Below, in pieces: positions 23,921-32,498 of a stretch of DNA of 64,000 nucleotides. Position 1 is the stretch's first letter; every line of letters begins with the position of its first letter. Source of the DNA: Chlorobiota bacterium (GTDB lineage: Bacteria > Bacteroidota > Ignavibacteria > OLB7); assembly GCA_016710285.1 (NCBI GenBank), contig JADJXR010000001.1, positions 1,116,001 through 1,180,000 on the forward strand, written 5' to 3'. The notes below the pieces were generated by a model. It saw nothing but the letters and a program-made list of their open reading frames with translations, was not told where the DNA came from and made no database searches. A program made the translations under genes and the position numbers.

Positions 23921-24852
23921 AGGCCAGCAGTGGTTGAAGGTTGCGTTGCTTGCGCCGAGTCAATCTTGCGCCGCAACTCCAGAATTGCTTGGCCCGAGCG
24001 GGGACCAAAGCCCAACAGAAGCTCATCGTCCATGGCAACAACGCGGGCGGTGCGCCCGGCCTTGCTTTGGGCAATGGCGGGGACCGCACGTATCAGCCCT
24101 TCCTTTCCGCCAACGCTTTGCAGCCCGCTTGTGGTCATCAGGACCACGTCGGGATTGGCCGCAACGATTGCTTCGGGGGTTAGCGGTTTGTACCCGCTGT
24201 ACTCCGTCACCACGTTGCGCAAGCCCGCCGCAGCAAGCATTGCACTGGCAGCGGTTCCGGTCCCAGAGGCCTGCAATGCGCCGGCCCCGCGGGCGTAGAT
24301 AAATAAGATGTTTGCGGGCGTTCCGCTTGTGGCTAATCGCTGCAAGGAATCGGCGGCGGCGGAATACCGATCAAGCGTGTCGCGCAGGATTGTTGCGGCT
24401 TTCTGAAGCCCCAGAATCTTTGCCACCGCGTCAATCTTCTGCTTTGCGCCAGCAATGGAGTGCTCCGACGGTATCACCTCAATCCGAATCCCCGATGCCC
24501 GCAACTGCTCGATTGCTGCCGGCGGCCCGGCTTCTGCCGAGGCAAGGATCAGCGTTGGCTGCAGCGCGATGATATTCTCGGCAGAGATCGTCCGCTGGTA
24601 GCCAATTTTTTTCAGCGATGCCACCTGTGGCGGCCACGTGCTGCTGATGTCGGTAGCAATCACCAAGTCCCCCGCGCCAAGCGCATAAACCACCTCCGTC
24701 ACCGGACCGCCCAGGGTGATGATCCGTTCTTTTTTTGCCACGCTATCGGCTGCTGCCCCCTCCCCGGCTTCCTGTTGTTGGCAGGCCGCGCTGCCAAGTG
24801 CCAGCGCAACCAGCAACATCCAAGCAAGGGGGCGATTGAGCATTCCGGCCAT
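23917..24852 (-). CDS. hmuT: Periplasmic heme-binding lipoprotein
   Basis: 311 residues. A lipoprotein signal peptide ends 'GSAAC', so the mature protein is probably anchored in the inner membrane by Cys24. The fold is the two-lobe helical-backbone binding protein of the TroA/BtuF class ('ERIITLGGPVTEVVYALGAGD'...'LGFGPRSGQAILEL'). The start codon shares one base with the hmuY stop (TAATG) and the stop overlaps hmuU, so the operon is tightly coupled. Confidence 0.92.
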   Translation of the reverse strand: MAGMLNRPLAWMLLVALALGSAACQQQEAGEGAAADSVAKKERIITLGGPVTEVVYALGAGDLVIATDISSTWPPQVASLKKIGYQRTISAENIIALQPTLILASAEAGPPAAIEQLRASGIRIEVIPSEHSIAGAKQKIDAVAKILGLQKAATILRDTLDRYSAAADSLQRLATSGTPANILFIYARGAGALQASGTGTAASAMLAAAGLRNVVTEYSGYKPLTPEAIVAANPDVVLMTTSGLQSVGGKEGLIRAVPAIAQSKAGRTARVVAMDDELLLGFGPRSGQAILELRRKIDSAQATQPSTTAGL

Positions 24853-25445
24853 TATTTCAGCTTCCTTGATCCATCTGTTTGGATCACGTATTTGAAGGTG
24901 AAGAAGCGGGCTGGGTCCTCAGCTTTTGGCGCGGCCGGCGCGCCCTTGTAGTAGCCCAGCACTTGCAGTTTTGCATACTTGCCATCGGCAGTTTTCAGCA
25001 CGATGACTTTGCCAGGAATGATGGAGATAAGGTGCGTGGCGGGATCGTAGGAGTACCAGGTTTTGCCCACCGCTGGCGCACCAACGGCATCGGCACTGTA
25101 GCCAGCTTCCGGGGCCATGCTCAGCGTGTCGAAATCAACGCCCGTCAACATCTGCCCAACGGCTGCGCCCGGCCCGCTGCTTCCGCCATTCAGGATGATT
25201 GAAGTGCCACGGAAGGCGATATCCCACTTGGTGGTTGCCGAGTCGGACAAAGCAACAATGCTGCTATCGCTAAGGCGGTAGAAGGTGTAGTGGCCAGTGT
25301 TGGCGGTGTCGCCAGGAATATCCTTGGCGATGGTTGAGACCTGGGTTGGGGCAGGCGTTGGTTCAACAACTGCGTCGTCGCTGCACGAGGCAAGGCCAAT
25401 GGCAGCAACAAGAAGCGCGGACGAAAGGTAGCGAGTAACGGTCAT
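24852..25445 (-). CDS. hmuY: HmuY-family heme-binding lipoprotein
   Basis: 197 residues from the ATG at 25445, which has AGGAGAGG eight bases upstream; the longer frame overlaps the region before it and is not needed. The signal peptide ends 'GLASC', a lipobox. 'TKWDIAFRGTSIILNGG' and 'GKVIVLKTADGKYAKLQVLGYYKG' are HmuY-family core motifs. In Porphyromonas HmuY binds heme on the cell surface through two histidines and passes it to the receptor HmuR. Those residues are not clearly conserved here, and only His-containing segments 'TGHYTF' and 'ATHLIS' are seen, so the heme ligands may differ, for example Met. Confidence 0.9.
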   Translation of the reverse strand: MTVTRYLSSALLVAAIGLASCSDDAVVEPTPAPTQVSTIAKDIPGDTANTGHYTFYRLSDSSIVALSDSATTKWDIAFRGTSIILNGGSSGPGAAVGQMLTGVDFDTLSMAPEAGYSADAVGAPAVGKTWYSYDPATHLISIIPGKVIVLKTADGKYAKLQVLGYYKGAPAAPKAEDPARFFTFKYVIQTDGSRKLK

Positions 25446-25512
25446 GAGATGAGCCTCTCCTGTGGCTCTGTTGGTTGGAAATTTGATTGTGATATGGTTC
25501 GATGAATTTTCC

Positions 25513-27876
25513 TTATCGGAACTCCACGCGGACACCCAAGCCAAGCAGCCTTCCGGGGAGTTCGGGAAGCTGAGGGTCGGTGAAATCCAGCAGGTTATCG
25601 GCAACGGCAAACAGCGTCAAGAACTGGCCGAACTGCTTGCTGACCGAGCAATTCCAGAGCGTGTAGCCAGCGTGATACTCGACATCATCATCCAGCACCC
25701 CGTTGCTGTTGGCATCGGCATAGCCGTAGCGGCCGCGAAGGGTCCCGCGGAACGTGGCCTCGATACCGGTGGCGGTATCGTTGTAGCTAAGGCGCAGCGT
25801 GCCGCTGTGCGGCGAGCGATTAAACAGCCCGCCATACTCCACCATTTGCACGGCACGAATCCGCCCGCTTGACCCCACTTTTTGAATCTCCCCACGCTTA
25901 ATGCTCTCCTGCTCCTCCACGCTGAAACAGTCCAGAAGCTGGTAGGAAGCGGAAAGTGCCAACCCGGGGAGCGGTTCCCAACGGGCTTCGGCGGTGGCCC
26001 CTTGCGTCACCACTTGCTCCAGATTGAAGTAGCTGAACGCATTCTGGCCATTAGTTTTCACGGCAAACGCCGTTGCCTCGATAAGGTCATGGATACGATT
26101 ATGGAAGAGGTCAAGCGTCAGGCGCAGAGCGGAATGGGGCACTGCCTGAAACCCCATGCCGAACGAGAGAGAGCTTTCTGGGCGAAGCACTGCGTTGCCT
26201 TCCACGTCGCGCAGCATTCGTTGAATTTCCCCTCCATCGCGCAGACGCTCGACCGCTTCCAGTAATCCTACCGCACCGAACACGCTGTATCCAACAGCAG
26301 GGTTCGTGAAATCGAGATAGAGTTGTTGGAACGTTGGAGCCTTGAAACCGCTTCCGGCGGAAAGGCGAATCGTTCCCCAATCAATGGGCTTATAGAGAAG
26401 CGAAAGCCGCGGGCTAAGGCGTGCGGCGTAGTCGCTGTGGGAGTCGAACCGAAGGCCGGCCACAAGCCCGAAATCGGCGTTGGGCTGCCACTGGTGCTGG
26501 GCTAATAGATGGATGTTGGTTGCGGTACGGGTTCCCCCTGCAACCCGCTCGGCTTCAACCGATTCGGCAGCCGCCCCGCCGCCCACGGTCAGATAATGTT
26601 CCTCGCTTGGGGACCACTCGCCAACAAGCTCCCCTTTCGTTAGCCCTTGGTCGAAGATGCTGCGGTAGTAGTTCGCAAAAGCGGTATCGGTTGGGGAAGT
26701 AAGGGTGCTTTCGGTTGCGTAGCGGGTGGCGTAGACGCTGCCTTGCAGCCGGACGGTAGAGCTAACAGCATATCCGATTTTTCCGGAAACGTTGAAGTCT
26801 TCCAAGTCGCCTCGGTCATCAAACAACACCGTATCGGTGCCGAACACCAAATTGGCCTGGCTGCGGCTTCGTTCGGCAGAAAATTTTCCGCTGATGGAAA
26901 GGTCGAACGCAGAAGAAAGGGGGAGCGCGGCCAGCGCGGAAATGGAGTAATTATTGAATGGAGCAACCGTTGGCGACAGGGTGGATGGGTTCAAATCATA
27001 GCCATCGGAGCCAAGATACCCGCCAAAAAATCGCAGCCCCACCTCACCGACTTTTCCTTCGGCGTTCAGCGTGATATTCCGCCGACCATTGGTCCCATAC
27101 TCCGCCACCCCCGACAGCTGCGGAACACGGCCCGGCTTCCGAGAAATAAGGTTGATCACCCCGGCCAGTGCCTCGCTGCCATACAGCGAACTGAAGGGAC
27201 CTTTCACGATTTCCACCCTTTCCAGGTCGCCGACCATAAAGCGGTCAAGGTCTATTGCCCCCGAGGTACGCCCCACGGCAGGCTCGCCATCAATCAGGAT
27301 TAAAGTGTAGGCCGGGTCCAACCCTTGCATCTGAACCCCTTGCCCGTGGTCGTTGATGATGGCCAGACCGGGCTGCTCGGCAAGCACCTCGCCGAGCAGC
27401 CGTGCCCCTTGCGAACGCATCTCACGTGCGGTGACAACTGTCGCAGAAGTTGGCGACGTGGATAGTTCACGAACCGAGCGGGTAGCCGTCACCACAACCT
27501 CGCTTGTGGCTAACGATTGCTCCCGAAGCACAATTCGGACTGGCTGTGCTGTGGCTGGTGGGGGGATGGTGACAGAAAGAGTTTCAGGATAGAACCCAAC
27601 CCGCGTTGCCAACAGCACGTAGCCGCCAGCCTCGACAGCAGCAAAAGCAAACTCTCCGTTTGTGGTGGTGGTGGTGTGGTGGTCGCTCCCTTTCTGCTGA
27701 CCAACCAATCGAACCGTGCAGAAAGGGAGCGGAACACCCTGTTCGTCAACAACAACACCCCGAACCCCGTTGGTAGTTTGGGCGGCGGCTTGCACGCCAA
27801 ACAGGCAAAGCAGCAAACACCCAACCAAATGGGTGGCCACTGCGGAACGTTTTGGGCGGAAGGAGAATACGGGCAT
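25513..27876 (-). CDS. hmuR: TonB-dependent heme receptor HmuR-like
   Basis: 787 residues from the ATG at 27876. A TTG at 27918 is also in frame, but it overlaps the predicted -7 element, so the ATG is preferred. Signal peptide to 'VQAAAQ', then a carboxypeptidase-like beta-sandwich (about residues 35-110), a plug ('EVVVTATRSVRELSTSP', 'LILIDGEPAVGR', 'SSLYGSEALAGVINLIS') and a barrel ending 'RVEFR'. It precedes hmuY by 67 bp in the classic hmuRY order. It imports heme across the outer membrane using TonB energy. TonB itself is not encoded in the window. Confidence 0.92.
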   Translation of the reverse strand: MPVFSFRPKRSAVATHLVGCLLLCLFGVQAAAQTTNGVRGVVVDEQGVPLPFCTVRLVGQQKGSDHHTTTTTNGEFAFAAVEAGGYVLLATRVGFYPETLSVTIPPPATAQPVRIVLREQSLATSEVVVTATRSVRELSTSPTSATVVTAREMRSQGARLLGEVLAEQPGLAIINDHGQGVQMQGLDPAYTLILIDGEPAVGRTSGAIDLDRFMVGDLERVEIVKGPFSSLYGSEALAGVINLISRKPGRVPQLSGVAEYGTNGRRNITLNAEGKVGEVGLRFFGGYLGSDGYDLNPSTLSPTVAPFNNYSISALAALPLSSAFDLSISGKFSAERSRSQANLVFGTDTVLFDDRGDLEDFNVSGKIGYAVSSTVRLQGSVYATRYATESTLTSPTDTAFANYYRSIFDQGLTKGELVGEWSPSEEHYLTVGGGAAAESVEAERVAGGTRTATNIHLLAQHQWQPNADFGLVAGLRFDSHSDYAARLSPRLSLLYKPIDWGTIRLSAGSGFKAPTFQQLYLDFTNPAVGYSVFGAVGLLEAVERLRDGGEIQRMLRDVEGNAVLRPESSLSFGMGFQAVPHSALRLTLDLFHNRIHDLIEATAFAVKTNGQNAFSYFNLEQVVTQGATAEARWEPLPGLALSASYQLLDCFSVEEQESIKRGEIQKVGSSGRIRAVQMVEYGGLFNRSPHSGTLRLSYNDTATGIEATFRGTLRGRYGYADANSNGVLDDDVEYHAGYTLWNCSVSKQFGQFLTLFAVADNLLDFTDPQLPELPGRLLGLGVRVEFR

Positions 27877-27915
27877 CTGGGCTGTGCAGGAAATCGCTGA
27901 TTGTTGAATCGGCGG

Positions 27916-27923
27916 CAAATATA
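27916..27923 (-). promoter_or_regulatory. TAnnTTTG -7 promoter element for the hmu operon
   Basis: Minus-strand TATATTTG lies 40 bp upstream of the preferred hmuR start. A TTTG is present 25 bases further upstream, a longer spacer than usual. Confidence 0.55.
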
Positions 27924-27936
27924 GTCATCACCTTAC

Positions 27937-27990
27937 TTGGATTAAGTTCAAATAAGAAACTATTACATTTTTGGACTTAGTTTAGATTAG
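27937..27990. promoter_or_regulatory. Imperfect 20-bp direct repeat, candidate iron-responsive operator
   Basis: TTGGATTAAGTTCAAATAAG (27937-27956) and TTGGACTTAGTTTAGATTAG (27971-27990) match at 15 of 20 positions, 34 bp apart. They lie exactly between the divergent -7 elements of hmuR and the porin gene. The second copy includes TTAGTTTAGATTAG, which resembles one arm of DtxR/IdeR-type boxes; no clear Fur palindrome is present. Role is inference from position. Confidence 0.45.
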
Positions 27991-27998
27991 CAGCTACG

Positions 27999-28006
27999 TA
28001 AGTTTG
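27999..28006 (+). promoter_or_regulatory. TAnnTTTG -7 promoter element for porin-imelysin-cytochrome operon
   Basis: TAAGTTTG lies 42 bp before the preferred ATG at 28048. TTAG 18 bases upstream may stand in for the -33 TTTG. Confidence 0.5.
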
Positions 28007-28047
28007 TGGCTCCTTGATCCAACCAATTGACTGCAAACAACGGCTGT

Positions 28048-29355
28048 ATGTCCTCCCTTCCTTCCCATTATCGTCGGCAACCCCTTCTTCTGGTGCTTGT
28101 GGCAAGCATCAGTTTCCTTGCCCAACCAGCAACTGCGCAACTTGACCGCTTTTCGGTTGAGGGATATGGCATTATCAACTACTACAAGTTCTGGTGGGAT
28201 ACCGACCCTGCACGCCGTGCGGCCGTTGATGTTGAACGATTTGCTATCGAGCCAGAGTACCGCATAAGCGACCGAATCAAGCTGGAGGCGGAGATTGAGT
28301 TTGAACACGGCGGAACGGGAAGCACCATGGAGTTTGATAAGCTGGAGGAGTTCGGCGAGTACGAACAAGAGATTGAGAAAGGGGGAGAAGTTGTGGTGGA
28401 GAAACTTGCGGCGGTGCTTGAGTTTGTGCCGGAGTTCAACCTGCGCGTTGGGCATTTTTACGTCCCTATTGGGCTAACGAATTCCGCGTACGAGCCGGGC
28501 GATTACTTCACCGTTGCACGCTCGGAGATGGAATTCAACATCATCCCGGCAACGTGGCATGAAACCGGAATCGAAGTGTTTGGCCAATGGAGCGGGCTGC
28601 GGTATCGTGCGCAATTAATTAATGGCCTTGATGCCACCGGATTTAGTTCCGCAAGCTGGATTGTGCGCGGGCATCAAGGGAAGTTTGAGATGATTAATGC
28701 CGAGAACATGGCGGTGGCGGGGCGGGTTGATTACCAACTCAGCGATGGGGGTTCCGTGGGGGCCAGCGGATACTTTGGCAACAGCGCCGATAACCGCCCC
28801 AAACCGGACCTGACGGTTCCCGCCCACGTAGCCATTGGCGAACTGCACGGAACCATAGAGGAAGGCCCATTCCTTGCCCGCGCCATGGCACTCTATGGCT
28901 CGTTGGAAAACTCTGGCGCGGTCTCCAAAGCCAACCGGAATCTTTCCAACAACCTTAATGTGAAACGTTCCCCCGTTGGCAGCGCAGCGTTTGGCTGGTA
29001 CGCTGAAGCAGGATATGATATCCTCCCCTGGTTGTACACTCCATCAAAGAACGCCCCCCCCGAAGAGCCGAAGGAAGAAGTCGCCGCAAAGCAGGAAGAG
29101 GAGGAGCATGGTGAGGAAGGGGATAGGTCCGCGCTTCGCCTGTTTGGGCGGTATGAGTACTACGACACCATGCACGGCGTTGCCGAAGGGATTTTCGACA
29201 ATCCACGATGGGAGCGGAACGTGTGGACCGTGGGGCTGAACTACCGCCTGAACCACAACCTTACCTTCAAAGCCGATTTCACAAATCGCACACTGGGCAT
29301 TCCCACCGATAACATCGAGCAAACGTTCGGGCTGGGAATGGGGATGGAGTTTTAA
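28048..29355 (+). CDS. Outer-membrane beta-barrel porin-like protein
   Basis: 435 residues from the ATG at 28048 (a TTG at 28027 is also in frame). Signal peptide ends 'QPATAQ'. The mature part alternates strands and turns and ends in Phe ('GMGMEF'), as in porins of the phosphate-selective O/P type. One loop near residues 322-345 is very rich in Glu and contains His ('EEEEHGEE'), which could bind cations. It is first in an operon with an imelysin and a di-heme cytochrome, so it may admit iron or an iron chelate. Function is inferred. Confidence 0.75.
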   Translation: MSSLPSHYRRQPLLLVLVASISFLAQPATAQLDRFSVEGYGIINYYKFWWDTDPARRAAVDVERFAIEPEYRISDRIKLEAEIEFEHGGTGSTMEFDKLEEFGEYEQEIEKGGEVVVEKLAAVLEFVPEFNLRVGHFYVPIGLTNSAYEPGDYFTVARSEMEFNIIPATWHETGIEVFGQWSGLRYRAQLINGLDATGFSSASWIVRGHQGKFEMINAENMAVAGRVDYQLSDGGSVGASGYFGNSADNRPKPDLTVPAHVAIGELHGTIEEGPFLARAMALYGSLENSGAVSKANRNLSNNLNVKRSPVGSAAFGWYAEAGYDILPWLYTPSKNAPPEEPKEEVAAKQEEEEHGEEGDRSALRLFGRYEYYDTMHGVAEGIFDNPRWERNVWTVGLNYRLNHNLTFKADFTNRTLGIPTDNIEQTFGLGMGMEF

Positions 29356-29403
29356 GATTCTTCCCAAGCATTGCATCAACTGACCAAATAACCAATAACC
29401 GAT

Positions 29404-30468
29404 ATGAACTACCGATTCCGCATTCCATTTGCTGCCGCCTTGCTGGCAGCCACCATTGTTGCTTGCAGCGATTCCACAACCGAACCAGTGGATACCGACG
29501 CACAAACAACCACAGCGATCCTGAACGACCTTGCCTACAAAGTGATCCTGCCCACCTACGTTGAGCTGGACCAAAAAGCCCAAACACTTGCCGACGCAGT
29601 TGCCGCACTGCAGACCGGCATCACCGATGCAAAACTGGAGGCCGCACGCCAAGCCTGGCGCGATGCACGCCGCCCGTGGGAGCAAAGCGAAGGGTTCCTG
29701 TTTGGCCCGGTTGACACCAAAGGCATTGACCCAAGCATTGATAGCTGGCCAGTCAACAAAACCGATTTGGACGCTGTCCTTGCCAGCAGTGCCACCCTTA
29801 CGAAGGAGTACATTGACGGCTTGGAAGGGACCCAAAAAGGCTTCCACACCATCGAGTATCTGATCTTTGGAACCAACGCCACAAAGCCGGCATCGGCAAT
29901 GACCCCGCGTGAGATTGAGTACTTGGTGGCGGTCACGCAAAGTTTTAAGGCCGCAACGGCCCAGCTGCGCCAATCGTGGGAAGCATCCGGCGACAACTTT
30001 GCCGCCCAATTTGCCAATGCCGGCGGCACCAGCACCATCTACACCTCGCAGCGGAGCGCGCTGGAGGATATCGTTGGGGGAATGGCCGGCATCTGCGATG
30101 AGGTGGCCAACGGGAAAATCAACGACCCACTTACGCTGCAGGACCGGACGCGGGAGGAATCGCAGTTTAGCAACAACTCCAACGCCGATTTCCAGGACAA
30201 CATCCGCAGCGTGAAGAACCTGTACTTGGGAACCTACGGAGCCAACAGCGGCAAAGGGGTTAGCCAGTTAGTGGCCGCAAAAAACAGCACGTTGGACGCT
30301 CGCGTTCGCGCCGAAATTGACGCAGCAATCGCGGCGATTGGCGCAATGCAGCCGTCGTTTGGGGAGGCGATTTTCAACAACAAAGCGTCCGTCACCGCAG
30401 CCCAAGCCGCCGTCCTTAAGCTGCAAGCAACGTTCGAGGGCGAAGTCACCGCAACACTTCTACCATAA
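29404..30468 (+). CDS. Imelysin-family (peptidase M75) iron-regulated lipoprotein
   Basis: 354 residues with a lipoprotein signal ('TIVACSD'). 'GFHTIEY' is the imelysin GxHxxE motif, which is thought to bind metal, and the rest is helical with two bundles as in IrpA/EfeO-type imelysins. Despite the peptidase name, these proteins act in iron uptake. It starts 48 bp after the porin gene and 12 bp before the di-heme cytochrome gene, an arrangement also known from iron-regulated clusters in Pseudomonas and Vibrio. Confidence 0.9.
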   Translation: MNYRFRIPFAAALLAATIVACSDSTTEPVDTDAQTTTAILNDLAYKVILPTYVELDQKAQTLADAVAALQTGITDAKLEAARQAWRDARRPWEQSEGFLFGPVDTKGIDPSIDSWPVNKTDLDAVLASSATLTKEYIDGLEGTQKGFHTIEYLIFGTNATKPASAMTPREIEYLVAVTQSFKAATAQLRQSWEASGDNFAAQFANAGGTSTIYTSQRSALEDIVGGMAGICDEVANGKINDPLTLQDRTREESQFSNNSNADFQDNIRSVKNLYLGTYGANSGKGVSQLVAAKNSTLDARVRAEIDAAIAAIGAMQPSFGEAIFNNKASVTAAQAAVLKLQATFEGEVTATLLP

Positions 30469-30480
30469 CCTCTATTTGCC

Positions 30481-31869
30481 ATGATGATATCTCGCTATTC
30501 CATTACAGCAATTGCCCTGCTTGGCTTGGCGTTGGTGGCCGGATGCAACGGCGATTCCACAACCGAGCCAACGCCACCCTCTGCCGACGATGCGCGTTCC
30601 GGTGGCGAGATGACCATCATGAACGCATCCAGCGCAGCGTTCTCCTTCCCCGCTCCCAACCTTGATGGCGAGGCGTTCAACCTTCATGCCGAAGGGGATG
30701 CAGCGTTCGAGGCAACGTTTGTCACGGCCCCGGCCAGCGTTAATGCTGGCTTGGGGCCGGTGTATAACAACACTTCCTGCATCAGCTGCCACGCCCGCGA
30801 CGGGCGCGGACGCCCGCCATACGCCGGCGAAAATTTCAGCTCGATGCTTTTCCGCATCAGCATCCCCGGCACCGATAGCGATGGAGGCCCGAATCCGGTT
30901 CCGGGATTTGGGGGGCAACTGCAAAACCGCAGTGTGTTCGGGATTCCTGCCGAAGGGACAATCAGCACAACGTACATCGAGCGGCAAGGGACCTTTGCCG
31001 ACGGCCAAAGCTACACTCTGCGCGAACCTCGGTACGTTGTGGAATCCTCCTACCGCCCTACCCCCGCTGGAATGATGATCTCCCCACGGATTGCCCCACC
31101 AGTGGTTGGCTTGGGATTGCTGGAGGCCGTTCCCGAATCGGCACTGCTTGCCAATGCCGACGAAGCCGACCACGATGGCGATGGAATCAGCGGGCGGGCG
31201 AACTACGTGTGGGATGTGAAGGAAGGGAAGCAAGCGATTGGGCGATTCGGCTGGAAGGCCAACACGCCAAGTTTGCTGCAACAAGCCGCCGCCGCCTACA
31301 ACAACGATATGGGAATCACCAGCACGATGTTCCCGCTGGAGACCTGCCACGGCCAACCCCAATGCGACACCACCAGTGATGATCCTGAAGTTGATGAGCA
31401 AACGCTGAAAGCAGCCGCCCACTACACCGCAACCCTTGCCGTTCCGGCCCGCCGCAGCTTGAACAATCCGCAGGTGCAGCGGGGCCAGGTGGTGTTCCGC
31501 GCAGCCAGCTGCAACCGCTGCCATGTTGAAACGCTGCAGACCGGCATTGCTCCCAATGCCCCCTATCTTTCCAACCAAACGATTCACCCATACACGGACC
31601 TTCTGCTGCACGACATGGGGGAAGGGCTTGCCGATAATCGCCCCGACTACCTTGCCAATGGGCGGGAATGGAGAACGCAGCCGTTGTGGGGAATCGGGCT
31701 GACCCGCATTGTCAACGGCCACACGTTCTTCCTGCACGATGGCCGCGCCCGCGACCTGATGGAAGCAATCCTGTGGCACGGTGGCGAAGCCGAAGCATCG
31801 CGCAATTACGTCCAGCAGCTACCCCGCACCGACCGTGACGCACTGATTGCATTTTTGGAGTCGTTGTAA
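30481..31869 (+). CDS. Di-heme oxidoreductase (DHOR/COG3488) lipoprotein
   Basis: 462 residues with a lipoprotein signal ('LVAGCNG'). Two heme c sites are visible: Cys100-Ile-Ser-Cys103-His104 and Cys344-Asn-Arg-Cys347-His348, with the family motifs 'ARDGRGRPP' and 'FFLHDGRARDLMEAILWHGGEA'. DHOR proteins accompany imelysins in iron-regulated operons and may oxidise or reduce iron during uptake. It starts 12 bp after the imelysin stop, so co-translation is likely. Confidence 0.92.
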   Translation: MMISRYSITAIALLGLALVAGCNGDSTTEPTPPSADDARSGGEMTIMNASSAAFSFPAPNLDGEAFNLHAEGDAAFEATFVTAPASVNAGLGPVYNNTSCISCHARDGRGRPPYAGENFSSMLFRISIPGTDSDGGPNPVPGFGGQLQNRSVFGIPAEGTISTTYIERQGTFADGQSYTLREPRYVVESSYRPTPAGMMISPRIAPPVVGLGLLEAVPESALLANADEADHDGDGISGRANYVWDVKEGKQAIGRFGWKANTPSLLQQAAAAYNNDMGITSTMFPLETCHGQPQCDTTSDDPEVDEQTLKAAAHYTATLAVPARRSLNNPQVQRGQVVFRAASCNRCHVETLQTGIAPNAPYLSNQTIHPYTDLLLHDMGEGLADNRPDYLANGREWRTQPLWGIGLTRIVNGHTFFLHDGRARDLMEAILWHGGEAEASRNYVQQLPRTDRDALIAFLESL

Positions 31870-31910
31870 GGAAGTTACCCCGGGCTACGCGAGCAACCGT
31901 TCATTAACTA

Positions 31911-31957
31911 ACAGGGGGATGCCGGAAAATTTCCGGCATCCCCCTGTTTATTTTATT
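31911..31957. terminator. Bidirectional terminator after di-heme cytochrome gene
   Basis: A 15-bp stem (ACAGGGGGATGCCGG and its complement) with a short AT loop is followed by TTTATTTTATTG on the plus strand. It lies 41 bp after the stop, and the next gene converges from the minus strand. Confidence 0.85.
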
Positions 31958-31969
31958 GACTGTTGCTTG

Positions 31970-32419
31970 CTATCTGTCCGCTGGCTCTTCTTGCCCTTCG
32001 CCGCCGTACTTCCGCTCGTTCTGCACCCCTTTGAACACGCCAAGATCATGGGCCAAGTCAACAAGGTTCCGAAGGCTTCCCTGTGTCATGGCATAGTACT
32101 GGGTGTTGAACCGCTCCACCTGGTCATCCGGTGCTTCAACAAGCAGCTGAGCAATTGCTCCGCGAAGGCGTTCGGCGGTTGCGGCGAACTCGCGCTGCAT
32201 CGTCTGGTATCCTTCCTGGCCAACGGCAGATTTGCGGAGCGTGGAATAGAGGTTGTGCAGCTGGCGGCCTTCAAAAATGACAAGGTTCATCTGGTCCGGA
32301 GCGTCCAAGATGATGGCTTGTTGCAGCAACGTCCCCATATCATTCCGCTTCCGCAGCCCTTTGCCGGCGGCTTGGTCAAGAAAATCAAGGACCTGCTCGA
32401 TGTCGTCGGAGAATGGCAT
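31970..32419 (-). CDS. Hypothetical protein, helical, unknown function
   Basis: 149 residues, rich in helix-forming and charged residues, without signal peptide or membrane segment. The start 'MPFSDDIEQVLDFLDQ' and the middle 'MNLVIFEGRQLHNLYSTLRK' show amphipathic helices. I do not recognise the family. It lies 79 bp downstream of dnaB on the same strand and may be in that operon. Confidence 0.6.
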   Translation of the reverse strand: MPFSDDIEQVLDFLDQAAGKGLRKRNDMGTLLQQAIILDAPDQMNLVIFEGRQLHNLYSTLRKSAVGQEGYQTMQREFAATAERLRGAIAQLLVEAPDDQVERFNTQYYAMTQGSLRNLVDLAHDLGVFKGVQNERKYGGEGQEEPADR

Positions 32420-32498
32420 ACGGAGTTGCTTGATGCGTGATGGAAATCGGAACCTGCTAATCGAAGCTCGTCAAAAAGTCGCCCGTTCTGGCTGCTGG

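Noticed and set aside
27918..28026. Classical Fur box in the divergent iron promoter region
   Set aside because: No 19-bp GATAATGATAATCATTATC-like palindrome is present; only the imperfect direct repeat is seen.
30481..31869. Cytochrome c peroxidase identity for the di-heme protein
   Set aside because: The spacing of the two CxxCH motifs and the flanking motifs fit the DHOR (COG3488) family instead.
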